From contig VZQC01011939.1 in NCBI GenBank assembly GCA_009823505.1, positions 4,648,835 through 4,712,834 of the forward strand: a stretch of DNA of 64,000 bases, given 5' to 3'. The stretch is from Rhizomys pruinosus. Lineage: Eukaryota > Chordata > Mammalia > Rodentia > Spalacidae. The position numbers and the translations under genes were made by a program. Below the pieces are notes generated by a model that saw nothing but the letters and a program-made list of their open reading frames with translations, searched no databases and was not told the DNA's origin. Each line of letters opens with the position of its first letter. Positions within the stretch are counted from its first letter, which is position 1. Shown here one piece after another: positions 8,986 to 20,066 of the stretch.

Positions 8986-11900
8986 AGTCTTCCAGTCTCC
9001 TCCTCCCCACAGATCCTCAGTCTCCTCCTCTCCACAGATCCTCCAGTCTCCTCCTCCCCACAGATCCTCCCGTGTCCTCCTCCCCACAGATCCTCCCGTG
9101 TCCTCATCCCCACAGTTCTTCCAGTGTCCTCGACCCACAGATCCTCGAGTGGCCTCCTCCCCACAGATCCTCCAGTGTCCTCCTCCCCACAGATCCTCCA
9201 GTGTCCTCCTCTCCACAGATCCTCCCGTGTCCTCCTCCCCACAGATCCTCAGTCTCCTCCTCCCCACAGATCCTCCAGTGTCCTCCTCCCCACAATCCTC
9301 CAGTGTCCTCCTCCCCACAATCCTCCAGTGTCCTCCTCCCCACAGATCCTCCAATGTCCTCCTCCCCACAGATCCTCCAGTGTCCTCCTCCCCACAGATA
9401 CTCCAGTCTCCTCCTCCCCACAGATCCTCCAGTGTCCTCCTCCCCACAGATCCTCCAGTCTCCTCCTCCCCACAACCATCCAGTGTGCTCCTCTCCACAG
9501 ATCCTCCAGTGTCCTCCTCTCCACAGATCCTCCAGTGTCCTCCTCTCCACAGATCCTCAGTGTCCTCCTCCCCACAGATCCTCCAGTGTCCTCCTCTCCA
9601 CAGATCCTCCAATGTCCTCCTGCCCACAGATCCTCCAGTGTCCTCCTCTCCACAGATCCTCCAGTGTCCTCCTGCCCACAGATCCTCCCGTGTCCTCGTC
9701 ACCACAGATCCTCCAGTGTCCTCCTCCCCACAGATCCTCCCGTGTCCTCCTCCCCACAGACCTCCAGTGTCCTCGTCCCCACAGATTCTCCAGTGTCTTC
9801 CTCCCCAAGATCCTGCAGTGTCCGCATCCCCACAGATCCTCCCGTGTCCTCATCCCCACAGATCCTCCAGTGTCCTCCTCCCCACCGATCCTCCCATGTC
9901 CTCCTTCCCACAGATCCTCCAGTGTCCTCGTCCCCACAGATCCTCCAGTGTCCTCATCTCCACAGATCCTCAGTGTCCTCCTGCCCACAGATTCTCCAGT
10001 GTCCTCGTCCCCACAGATCCTCCAGTGTCCTCCTCCCCACAGATCCTCAGTGTCCTCCTCCCCACAGATCCTCCAGTGTCCTCCTCCCCACAGATCCTCC
10101 AGTGTCCTCCTCCCCACAGATCCTCCAGTGTCCTCCTCCCCACAGATCCTCCAGTGTCCTCCTCCCCACAGATCCTCCAGTGTCCTCCTCCCCACAGATC
10201 CTCCAGTGTCCTCCTCCCCACAGATCCTCCAGTGTCCTCCTCCCCACAGATCCTCCAGTGTCCTCCTCCCCACAGATCCTCCAGTGTCCTCCTCCCCACA
10301 GATCCTCCAGTGTCCTCCTCCCCACAGATCCTCCAGTGTCCTCCTCCCCACAGATCCTCCAGTGTCCTCCTCCCCACAGATCCTCCAGTGTCCTCCTCCC
10401 CACAGATCCTCCAGTGTCCTCCTCCCCACAGATCCTCCAGTGTCCTCCTCCCCACAGATCCTCCAGTGTCCTCCTCCCCACAGATCCTCCAGTGTCCTCC
10501 TCCCCACAGATCCTCCAGTGTCCTCCTCCCCACAGATCCTCCAGTGTCCTCCTCCCCACAGATCCTCCAGTGTCCTCCTCCCCACAGATCCTCCAGTGTC
10601 CTCCTCCCCACAGATCCTCCAGTGTCCTCCTCCCCACAGATCCTCCAGTGTCCTCCTCCCCACAGATCCTCCAGTGTCCTCCTCCCCACAGATCCTCCAG
10701 TGTCCTCCTCCCCACAGATCCTCCAGTGTCCTCCTCCCCACAGATCCTCCAGTGTCCTCCTCCCCACAGATCCTCCAGTGTCCTCCTCCCCACAGATCCT
10801 CCAGTGTCCTCCTCCCCACAGATCCTCCAGTGTCCTCCTCCCCACAGATCCTCCAGTGTCCTCCTCCCCACAGATCCTCCAGTGTCCTCCTCCCCACAGA
10901 TCCTCCAGTGTCCTCCTCCCCACAGATCCTCCAGTGTCCTCCTCCCCACAGATCCTCCAGTGTCCTCCTCCCCACAGATCCTCCAGTGTCCTCCTCCCCA
11001 CAGATCCTCCAGTGTCCTCCTCCCCACAGATCCTCCAGTGTCCTCCTCCCCACAGATCCTCCAGTGTCCTCCTCCCCACAGATCCTCCAGTGTCCTCCTC
11101 CCCACAGATCCTCCAGTGTCCTCCTCCCCACAGATCCTCCAGTGTCCTCCTCCCCACAGATCCTCCAGTGTCCTCCTCCCCACAGATCCTCCAGTGTCCT
11201 CCTCCCCACAGATCCTCCAGTGTCCTCCTCCCCACAGATCCTCCAGTGTCCTCCTCCCCACAGATCCTCCAGTGTCCTCCTCCCCACAGATCCTCCAGTG
11301 TCCTCCTCCCCACAGATCCTCCAGTGTCCTCCTCCCCACAGATCCTCCAGTGTCCTCCTCCCCACAGATCCTCCAGTGTCCTCCTCCCCACAGATCCTCC
11401 AGTGTCCTCCTCCCCACAGATCCTCCAGTGTCCTCCTCCCCACAGATCCTCCAGTGTCCTCCTCCCCACAGATCCTCCAGTGTCCTCCTCCCCACAGATC
11501 CTCCAGTGTCCTCCTCCCCACAGATCCTCCAGTGTCCTCCTCCCCACAGATCCTCCAGTGTCCTCCTCCCCACAGATCCTCCAGTGTCCTCCTCCCCACA
11601 GATCCTCCAGTGTCCTCCTCCCCACAGATCCTCCAGTGTCCTCCTCCCCACAGATCCTCCAGTGTCCTCCTCCCCACAGATCCTCCAGTGTCCTCCTCCC
11701 CACAGATCCTCCAGTGTCCTCCTCCCCACAGATCCTCCAGTGTCCTCCTCCCCACAGATCCTCCAGTGTCCTCCTCCCCACAGATCCTCCAGTGTCCTCC
11801 TCCCCACAGATCCTCCAGTGTCCTCCTCCCCACAGATCCTCCAGTGTCCTCCTCCCCACAGATCCTCCAGTGTCCTCCTCCCCACAGATCCTCCAGTGTC

Positions 11901-13484
11901 CTCCTCCCCACAGATCCTCCAGTGTCCTCCTCCCCACAGATCCTCCAGTGTCCTCCTCCCCACAGATCCTCCAGTGTCCTCCTCCCCACAGATCCTCCAG
12001 TGTCCTCCTCCCCACAGATCCTCCAGTGTCCTCCTCCCCACAGATCCTCCAGTGTCCTCCTCCCCACAGATCCTCCAGTGTCCTCCTCCCCACAGATCCT
12101 CCAGTGTCCTCCTCCCCACAGATCCTCCAGTGTCCTCCTCCCCACAGATCCTCCAGTGTCCTCCTCCCCACAGATCCTCCAGTGTCCTCCTCCCCACAGA
12201 TCCTCCAGTGTCCTCCTCCCCACAGATCCTCCAGTGTCCTCCTCCCCACAGATCCTCCAGTGTCCTCCTCCCCACAGATCCTCCAGTGTCCTCCTCCCCA
12301 CAGATCCTCCAGTGTCCTCCTCCCCACAGATCCTCCAGTGTCCTCCTCCCCACAGATCCTCCAGTGTCCTCCTCCCCACAGATCCTCCAGTGTCCTCCTC
12401 CCCACAGATCCTCCAGTGTCCTCCTCCCCACAGATCCTCCAGTGTCCTCCTCCCCACAGATCCTCCAGTGTCCTCCTCCCCACAGATCCTCCAGTGTCCT
12501 CCTCCCCACAGATCCTCCAGTGTCCTCCTCCCCACAGATCCTCCAGTGTCCTCCTCCCCACAGATCCTCCCATGTCCTCCTCCCCACTGATCCTCCAATG
12601 TCCTCGTCCGCACAGATCCTCAGTGTCCTCCTCCCCACAATCCTCCAGCATCCTCCTCGCCACAATCCTCCAGTGTCCTCCTCCCCACAGATCCTCCAGT
12701 GTCCTCCTCCCCACAGATCCTCAGTCTCCTCCTCCCCACAGATCCTCCAGTGTCTTCCTCCCCACAGATCCGCCCGTGTCCTCCTCCCCACAGATCCTCC
12801 AGTGTCCTCCTCCCCACAGATCCACCAGTGTCCTCCTCCCCACAGATCCTCCATTGTCCTCGTCCCCACAGATCCTCCCATGTCCTCCTCCCCACAGATC
12901 CTCCAGTGTCCTACTCCCCACAGATCCACCAGTGTCCTCCTACCACAGATCCTCCAGTGTCCTCGTCCCCACAGATCCTCCCGTGTCCTCCTCCCCACAC
13001 TCCTCCAGTCTCCTCCTCCCCACAGATCCTCCAGTGTCCTCCTCCCCACAATCCTCTAGTGTCCTCCTCCCCACAGATCCTCCAGTGTCCTCCTCCCCAC
13101 AATCCTCCAGTGTCCTCCTCCCCACAGATCCTCCAGTGTCCTCCTCCCCACAGATCCACCAGTGTCCTCCTCCCCACAGATCCTCCAGTGTCCTCCTCCC
13201 CATAGATCACCAGTGTCCTCCTCCCCACAGATCCTCCAGTGTCCTACTCCCCACAGATCCACCAGTGTCCTCCTACCACAGATCCTCCAGTGTCCTCCTC
13301 CCCACAGATCCTCTAGTGTCCTCCTCCCCACAGATCCTCTAGTGTCCTCCTCCCCACAGATCCTCTAGTGTCCTCCTCCCCACAGATCCTCAGTGTCCTC
13401 CTCCCCACAGATCCTCAGTGTCCTCCTCCCCACAGATCCTGCAGTGTCCTCCTCCCCACAGATCTTCCAGTGTCCTCCCCACCC
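8986..13484. repeat. 26-bp minisatellite, about 4.5 kb
   Basis: Head-to-tail array of about 173 units, each starting gatcctccag and ending cctccccaca. Both margins are degenerate: 24-25-bp units, c-to-g changes, a cagtctcc variant near the left edge, and cacaatcc and ccacc variants near the right. The centre is homogeneous. One strand is pyrimidine-rich and the other G-rich. Because 26 is not a multiple of three and no rotation creates a stop, all six frames stay open, which yields long false proteins. Confidence 0.97.
10067..12562. repeat. Homogenised core: 96 identical 26-bp units
   Basis: From the last short unit on the left to the first catgtcc variant on the right I read no difference between units. 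The span is 2,496 bp, exactly 96 units. Such uniformity next to degenerate margins indicates very recent amplification or conversion, or an assembly effect. Confidence 0.9.
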
Positions 13485-13595
13485 CAGAGGTCATGGTCAC
13501 ACATAACTATGCCCAGCTTTTTAAGTTATTTCAAACTCAGATCCTCATGCTTAAAGCAAGTAATTTATCCACTGAGCAAGCTCTCTAACCCCTCT

Positions 13596-13885
13596 TATTA
13601 TCATTTGGGGTGGAGGCAATATGTGTATGTATTTTTTTGTGTGCACATGGAATCCAGTGGTTGATGTTGGGTGTGTTTCTGTCACCGTCCACCATAGTTT
13701 TTGATACAGGCTCTTTCACTGATTCAACTGGACAGCTGGAAAGCATGCTCCAGGGATCCTCCAGACACCACTTCCCCAGTAGAGCTACAGAGGTGCACTG
13801 CCATGCTAGGTTTGTATGTGAGGTGCTAGTGATCAAACTCTGGTCCTCATGTCCATGTGGTAAGTACTTTACTCCTGTCCATAAT
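13596..13885 (+). repeat. Second copy of the same interspersed repeat, single-unit form
   Basis: It shares with the split repeat the motifs gatacaggctctttcactga, agctggaaagcatgctccag, gatcctccag, tcaaactctggtcctcat and a following taagtacttt. At the place where the neighbour carries the minisatellite, this copy has a single block (13755-13780) starting gatcctccag and ending in a cccc-containing pyrimidine stretch. It matches the 26-bp unit at 19 of 26 positions. Confidence 0.65.
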
Positions 13886-13929
13886 TGCTTTATTTTTGTG
13901 GCAGTCTAATTATTTGATATGAGCAAAGT

Positions 13930-14400
13930 TTATGACACGTGACGGTTGGTTTCATTGACAACTCACCACAAATTAGAAGCACCTTAGTAGGGAGCTTCAA
14001 CTGAGGAATTATCCTAATTGCTTTAATTGATGTGGGAAGACCAATCCCACATGTTGGAGGCACCCTCTGCTATCAGCCCAGATATAAAGACATGGCAGAG
14101 GAAGAGTCTTCACATGTTGCTCCTTGGCTTTCTGCCACTGGTTTATCCTGTTGCTGACTCCTTTGCTGACATCAGAACCCGAGTTTCCAGGCTTCCATCA
14201 CTGACTAAGGGCCATGGCTCTCCAGAAACCTTCAAGGTTTTCATCACCAGATTGGAACTGTTGAGGTACCCAGCCTCACTGGTGGCTTCTTCAGTGTGAG
14301 ACAGACACTGTGGGACTCTTCCAGGTGCTGAGTCACCCACCTGGCCTCAAAGACCAAACAACTACCTGGTTCTCAGCCTCTCAGGTGTCATTACTATTTC
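13930..14400 (+). mobile_element. Diverged LTR-like interspersed repeat
   Basis: Motifs such as gagcttcaactgaggaatt, aattgatgtgggaagacc and a downstream cttctttctgcc-type segment resemble the rodent LTR-like family that is better preserved at 42616-43028. It is heavily diverged, and its polyadenylation end may be the fragment near 14795-14892. Confidence 0.45.
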
Positions 14401-14429
14401 AATGTAAGCTGAGTTAATAAATTCATATA

Positions 14430-14430
<1 letters not shown>

Positions 14431-14486
<56 letters not shown>
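14431..14486. repeat. (TG)n(TA)n microsatellite
   Basis: Uninterrupted tg run followed by a ta run of similar length. The ta portion would form an unstable AT hairpin. Confidence 0.95.
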
Positions 14487-14489
<3 letters not shown>

Positions 14490-14794
14490 CATTATATTCA
14501 TTCTGTTCCTCTAGAAAATTTTGGCTAGCATTTGAAGCACTCACTATTCTACTAGTAAAAGTATTTTTGCAGCTTTTTTTATGTGTTTGGTATTTTTCAG
14601 GGACTCAATCCTCTGATTCTTAGAATGAGGTTCGGTTATGTGGCTGCTTTTCCCACATGGGCCTCATCGACTCCAGCTTTATTTTCCCAGGCCGCCTCCT
14701 CTAAGAGTCCCATCAGTGCTCTCCAGGACTTCCCCTTCCTCTCCCTCCCCCTCCTTCCTCCTCTCCTTGCTGTGGGCAGGGTCCCAGGCTTCCC
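14490..14794. other. No recognised feature
   Basis: CT-rich towards the end. No gene or repeat recognised. Confidence 0.4.
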
Positions 14795-14892
14795 TCAGTC
14801 ACGGACTATAACCTATAAGCAAAAATAAACCCTTTCCTCCCCAAGTTGCTTTTGTTTGGGGAGTTTATCACAGCAGCAGAAAGCATACTAGA
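14795..14892 (+). mobile_element. LTR-like polyadenylation end
   Basis: aaaaataaaccctttcctcc followed by ccaagttgcttttg and tatcacagcagcagaaagc is the same polyadenylation and terminal block seen at 42940-43028 in the MaLR-type LTR. Confidence 0.6.
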
Positions 14893-15064
14893 AGACCCGC
14901 TGAGGGCCCCGGCCCTAGACCTGGAATCTTGCCCCTCAAGCCACTGGTCTGCTTAAAAGCCAGCAGTGCATATGACTTTCCAAGGCTCTTTCAAACTCAG
15001 CTCAACCTTACATTACATGATGATTCTGCCCAATACAACAAGTCTAAAGCACTATCGGACTTGT

Positions 15065-15076
15065 TAACAGATAGAT

Positions 15077-15127
<51 letters not shown>
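15065..15127. repeat. (GATA)n microsatellite
   Basis: About 14 nearly uninterrupted tetranucleotide units. Confidence 0.95.
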
Positions 15128-15840
15128 GCCAAAGAAGGCAGATAAATTCATTTCTGGGCCAGAAAAGAGCCCATCAAGCTTTAGTTCCTCCCAGAACCAC
15201 AGCCTCTCTGTCAGGAAAAGGCCTAGTGTGACTGAAATCCTGATTGCTTAGGAGAAGCCTTGGGGCCCGGAGCTGGTGGCATGCCTGCAGTGTGGGGGAA
15301 CTGCATGCTGCAGCCACATCCTGCCCTGCATCTCCACATAGCTCTGCCTCCTCCACATCTTCCCAAGTTGTGCTCTCTTCACCAGCCCTCTCCTCTCTCT
15401 GTACCCCATCCCCTCTTCCCCATTTAGACCACTGCAAACAACTCTCACACCTGCCTGTGACCAGGCCATCTCCTCTTCCACACATCCTAACAGAAACCTT
15501 GGCCAAGAGCAGAGACCTGGGAACTTTTTCCATAAAGAGCCAGAGAGGGGATATGTTGGGGTTTGTAGGTGCTGTGGTCCCCATGACAGCTAGTCAACCC
15601 TACACCTGCAGCCTGAAAGCAAAGAACAGGCAAATACATTGCCATAAAACACTATTGACAAAGCTGGACCTGAACTGAGCCATTGTCTGCCAGCCTGATC
15701 TGCAGCTTCTACTATAAGTAAAGGCTACTGCCCAACTGAACATAAATGTCATCAGTGGAATGTGTGAGCACAGAAAAAAGGGACTATGGGAAACCATAAC
15801 CTCTTCTTAATTTGCCTATAAACCTGAAATTGCTCTGAAA
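15128..15840. other. No recognised feature
   Basis: Contains overlapping 130-145-codon open frames on both strands (15244-15678 plus, 15174-15584 minus). Neither resembles a known protein, and both lack any supporting signal. Confidence 0.4.
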
Positions 15841-16066
15841 ATTTTTTATTTTTTTATTTTTATTTTATGTGCATGAATGTATTGCCTGCATGTAAATAAG
15901 TGTACCCATGACACTCAGTGCCCATGGAGATCAGAAGATGGTGTTAGATCCCTAGAACTGGAGTTATAGACTGTTGTTAACCACCATGTGGCTGCTGGGA
16001 ATCAAGCCTGGATCCTCTGCATGAGCAACCAGTGTTCTTAACCACTTAGCCATCTCTCCATCCCCC
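15841..16066 (-). mobile_element. Older B2-like SINE
   Basis: T-rich tail at the left and the complemented head ttagccatctctccatcccc at the right. Moderately diverged. Confidence 0.75.
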
Positions 16067-16249
16067 AAGTTGTTTTCCAAAGTGGCTCAATGCCCCATTA
16101 CTGAGGCATCCAATATCCTTATAGGCAATGTTCCTAGACCGAATACTCCCACCTCTTCATGTCTGCCTGCCCCAACCCTCCTCTTATACTAAACTTTCTA
16201 GAAAATATCACAAAGCCAACCCCACACAACATGAGCGAAGGTCCCCAGC

Positions 16250-16655
16250 TGTGGTGGGTCATCTTTACTCTCAACATTACTGGAATTAGAATCACCTAGG
16301 AAACACATTTCTAGCCATGTTCGTGGAGGGCATTTCCAGAGAGGTTTCAATGAGGGAAGACCCACCCTGAATGTGGGTAGATCCATTCCAGGGTCAGAGG
16401 GCCACCTGAACAAAAGGAAAAGGAAAAAGACAGGTGAGCCTCAGAATTACCCTGTCTCTGCTTCCTGTACTACTGAGACAGAGGAGGGGAGTCCTGGCTT
16501 CACATACCCACTAGCCTAGAGTCCACCTGCTGCCTCACCCCCCCGCCGACCATGATGGACTGTACACATCAAACCGTGAGCTGAACTAAATGGCTCCTCC
16601 AATAAGTTGTTTTGTCAGATACTTAGTCTCAGAAATGAGAAAAGCAATTAATACA
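16250..16655 (+). mobile_element. Rodent LTR-like interspersed repeat
   Basis: Begins ggtgggtcatctttactctc and carries agaatcacctaggaaacaca, agggaagacccaccctgaat, a late ccatgatggactgtac block, and an end in ttgttttgtcagatac and aatgagaaaagcaattaata. This layout is a common rodent repeat with a weak polyadenylation-like region near its end. I am confident it is interspersed, less so of its class. Confidence 0.6.
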
Positions 16656-18511
16656 CCCAAGAAAATGTGGCGGTGGGGCAGCTTAGCTGCAGTGGTTTAT
16701 CTTGGTCTCCTGGCTGGGGGCCAAGGTAACACTGAACATGGAGGAGGACTGTGAAATGAGACAGAGAGACAGAGCCATCTTGTGTGTTACTGATGTCAAC
16801 ACAACGGTTGGCTGGGCTGGGCTGGGCCGGGCCGGGCTGCTGGTTATGGGAGTGTCCAGTGGAGGGCCGGAAGGACGCTGCTGCTCCTACGGCCGGCCAG
16901 CCGCATGCCCCAGCAAAGAAGCTTCCCACACAGGCACCCCTGGGCTGCTCGTGCTCCTGCTGAGCTCTCTCTGCTATCAAAGGAGGATGCTGACAGCATG
17001 GAGTGGATCACAAGCCTTTAAGTGTCTGTTCTAGCTGCTGCAGAAGGCAGAAATGGAGCAAGAGGACAGTTGGGGAAGCTGCATCTTTGAGAGCCCAGGC
17101 CTCCCCGTAGGGAGCTCTGCCTCCTCAGGTCAACTCTGTACCCACATCCTCAGAGGTGACCAGAGGCGATTTGGGAAGCACTCAGGACAGGACAATCAGG
17201 GACCTGCCCTGGCTTCTCTGGGAGCTCCCAGACCATAACTGATCCTGAGCCACTTCTAGGATTCTGTCCCTCCTCCAGCACACCCATTAGTCTGATAGGT
17301 GACCTAAGTCCTCACTCCTTAATCCAAACCTTCTGTTGTTTTGAATTAATCATTTTTTTATTTGAATTTGAATCTGTGACTGCTGATTCACAGTTCCCAG
17401 CTGTGATGCACCTGGTGAACTCTCAGGTCTGGGGTGTATGATCCCTCACCCCCTAATGCTGCAGCAGTCTTCTCCAGACTATTGAGTTGGTTATAGAAAC
17501 TCTTCTTTGCCTGTTGGTCTGATGCAGGAAGCCCAGTGCCCTGGCAGCAGGTTCTGCCTCGGTATCCCTGGGCGAATACCCTTCCTCTATCTCACGGTGG
17601 GAGAATATCCCAGCCCTGATCGCCAGGAGCCACCAGAATCCAGAGCTAGGATTGTAGGAATGGGTGATGGGGAGAGGGACCAGCAGCCCCACCTTCAGCC
17701 CTGGGACCTGGAGGTCCTACTTTTATATTCATGCCACCCCAATTCCTGTTAGCCCACACCATGCAGGGAAGGGCCCTATTGTGGGGTGCTGCTCTGAACT
17801 GGAAACTAAACAAATCCTTAGAAAGCTCTTCTACCTGAAATGGCTCAGGGTCCAGGTGTAGTGGACACTCATGGACTCGTGGGTGTACTGCCTCCACTAT
17901 GAAGTTAGTATCTTTTCCCAACCCAGGTTAGCTGAGATCCAACTGTGTTAATCAGTTGCAGGTAGCAGGCTATGGGAAAGACAGTGGCCCCAACATTCCA
18001 TGAGATGCGGTAACTGAAGAACTGTGAGCAGAGAAGTGACCTGATCCTACATGCCAGCTCTCCAGGGATGTGCCCAGCTGCTCACAGCAGACCTGACTAC
18101 AGGGGACAGGAGTATGACTGGAAATCCCAAAGGATCCGGGAGTCTCCAAAAATCCCAAAGGGTACATGACTATTCCCGGTTAGGGACAGCTAGGGAGTGA
18201 GGCAGTGAACTCTGCACATGCTCTGAATGCAGACTCTTAGTCCATTCAAGCCAATATAACAGTGTCATACACTGGGGGTAAGGGAGCTCATAAAATCATA
18301 AATGTGTTTCCCACACATCTGAACCAAACACCCAGAGCACCTCTTTTACACATTTTTCTCTTCTATGCCTCCTACCACTGTGAAACAAAGCAGGTAGAGT
18401 GAGCTACATTTTATAGATAGGGAAACCAAGGCTCAAAACACAAGTATCTACCAAAGGCTGCGCAGCCAGTAAGGGAGAGCGTGTTCCAAACCCACACCTC
18501 TGCTGCGCAGT
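16656..18511. other. No recognised feature
   Basis: About 1.9 kb of unannotated sequence. A short GC-rich run of gggct/gggcc units lies at about 16811-16840. The open frames are short and unlike known proteins. Confidence 0.45.
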
Positions 18512-18551
18512 GGTTAGGGTTAGGGTTAGGGTTAGGGTTAGGGTTAGGGTA
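18512..18551. repeat. Interstitial telomeric repeat
   Basis: Six perfect TTAGGG units (18514-18549) with partial units at both edges, plus-strand orientation. Such short internal telomere blocks are generally attributed to telomerase-assisted repair of a double-strand break. No deletion or duplication can be inferred from this window alone. Confidence 0.97.
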
Positions 18552-19036
18552 GTGCTCCCATCCCTGTGATCCACACTACAGGACACGTGGCATCTTAGCT
18601 CAGAATGCTATAGTTAGGATATCTGTTCCAGAATGTGTTCATCCCCAAGGACAAACACTGCAAAGAGCCCAGCCCCAGTCATCAGGGAAGATGTATTCTT
18701 CACAGAAGATGCCAAGCACCACAGGAAATGAAGCCAAGGAGACTGAAGCACATCGGGAAGATGGATGTGAGTCCAATGAGCCTGCACAGTCCCCTCCACC
18801 TGTACCTGCACTCCTCGAAGCCAGGTGGATTTACTAGCAGATTTGTCCCGTGTATGGTCATCCTTACAAGTACCAAAGGACAGAGAGATTTCCTAGCAGC
18901 TTCCAATACCTCGTCAAAAGAGGTTAAGCACGGCTGATTCGTGAACAAAGAAGCTTTGGTTCCTCAGGGGAAAGGGCAAGTCTTTACTTGACTAAGAGAG
19001 TTGTGAAAGAGAAAATTATGTCTTAACAATGTGAGG
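18552..19036. other. No recognised feature
   Basis: A 100-codon plus-strand frame and an overlapping 82-codon minus-strand frame are present. I recognise neither. Confidence 0.4.
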
Positions 19037-19192
19037 ATTTTTTTTTTTTGGTCTTTTTGAGACAAGGTCTCCCTGTAGCCCCAGCTGTCCTAGAACTCAC
19101 TCTGTAGACCAGTCTGGATTTGACCTCACAAAGATCCGCCTGCCTCTACCTCCCAAGTGCTAGGATTAAAGGCGTGCACCACCATGCCTGGC
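19037..19192 (-). mobile_element. B1 SINE
   Basis: Minus-strand B1. The T-rich tail is at the left, followed by gagacaaggtctccctgtag. The right end is ggcgtgcaccaccatgcctgg, the complement of the B1 (7SL-derived) head. Confidence 0.9.
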
Positions 19193-19351
19193 TATTTTTT
19201 TTTTTTTTTATCTTTTTAAGACAGGGTTTCCCTTTAGTCCCAGCTGGACTGGAGCTCTCTATGTAGACCAGGCTGGCCTTGAACTCAGAGAGATCCGCCT
19301 GCCTCTGCCTCCCAAGTGCTAGGATTAAAGGCATGTGCCACCATGCCCAGC
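19193..19351 (-). mobile_element. B1 SINE, adjacent to the previous one
   Basis: Second minus-strand B1 directly beside the first. Its T-rich tail meets the head of its neighbour, so one probably inserted at the end of the other. It includes agaccaggctggccttgaac. Confidence 0.9.
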
Positions 19352-19965
19352 ATATGAGGAGTTTTTTTTTAATCTAAAAAATTAGCTTTTTTAATTCCTC
19401 AAGTCTTTTCCTTTCCTTGAAATGAAGTGGTCAGAAGATACTGGCTCAGCTGTGGTTTGCTGGAGGGTCCCTGCTGTCCCCATGTAGAGCTCACTGAATC
19501 AGAGCCTCTCTGAGCCCAGTTGTGACTATCTATGGCCTCCTCCCCAGAGGAGCCTCCTCACAAATTGACTAAGGTGACTCAGTCTCGGTTGACCAAAGGA
19601 TGGTTCAGAGTCATGCTGCATGCCCAGTCCTGGCTCAGGACTTAGCAGAGCCTGGGGCCCCGGCTCTACTCCCATGCCATTGAGAAGGCTGGTATATAAC
19701 ATGTGTTAAATGGGCTTAAGGATTCATGGAAGTTAAGCTGTAGAAACTGACCATATTCTGGCCTTGGCTGTGTCTGGATCAGAGGCCACAGACTACAGGC
19801 AAAACTGTCCTGGTCACCAAATCAAACTCACTCACCCTGGCCTCTCCCAGTGAGATGGAAAGTTTTGTGGGAGGTGTGCTCCAAAGAACTGGATCTGCTA
19901 TTAATGATTTAGAAGAAAAGAGATTCTGTTAACCTTTGTTTGTTTTCTGGCTTGAGGTTTTTGTT
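19352..19965. other. No recognised feature
   Basis: No gene or repeat recognised. Confidence 0.45.
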
Positions 19966-20066
19966 GGAGATATGTGTGTGTGTTTATACATGCATGTGTG
20001 TGTGTGTGTGCGTGTGTGCGTGCGTGTGTGTGTGTGTGTGCGTGCATGTGTGTGTGTGTGTGTCAG
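19966..20066. repeat. (TG)n microsatellite
   Basis: Interrupted tg/cg tract. Confidence 0.95.

Larger units (their letters stand above)
8903..13595 (+). repeat. Interspersed repeat split by internal minisatellite growth
   Basis: The left flank (8916-8985, gagacagggtctttcactga ... gctggccactgagctccag) and the right flank (13486-13595, cagctttttaag ... actcagatcctcatgct ... cactgagcaagctctctaac) read as the two ends of one interspersed repeat of ordinary length. The same left and right motifs recur in the same order, separated by only about 130 bp, at 13596-13885. The 26-bp array therefore sits inside this repeat. I do not know its database name. Confidence 0.65.

Noticed and set aside
9557..13049. 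Minus-strand open frames of about 900-1,020 codons rich in Gly/Arg/Trp/Cys
   Set aside because: Same cause on the opposite strand; simultaneous opening of six frames argues against coding in any of them.
9072..13342. Plus-strand open frames of 1,172, 1,311 and 1,414 codons
   Set aside because: All three encode the same 26-residue repeat in different phases because the 26-bp unit has no stop. No non-repetitive domain, signal peptide or splice context accompanies them.
8986..13484. CRISPR-like array
   Set aside because: Units are contiguous 26-mers with no unique spacers, in a vertebrate context.
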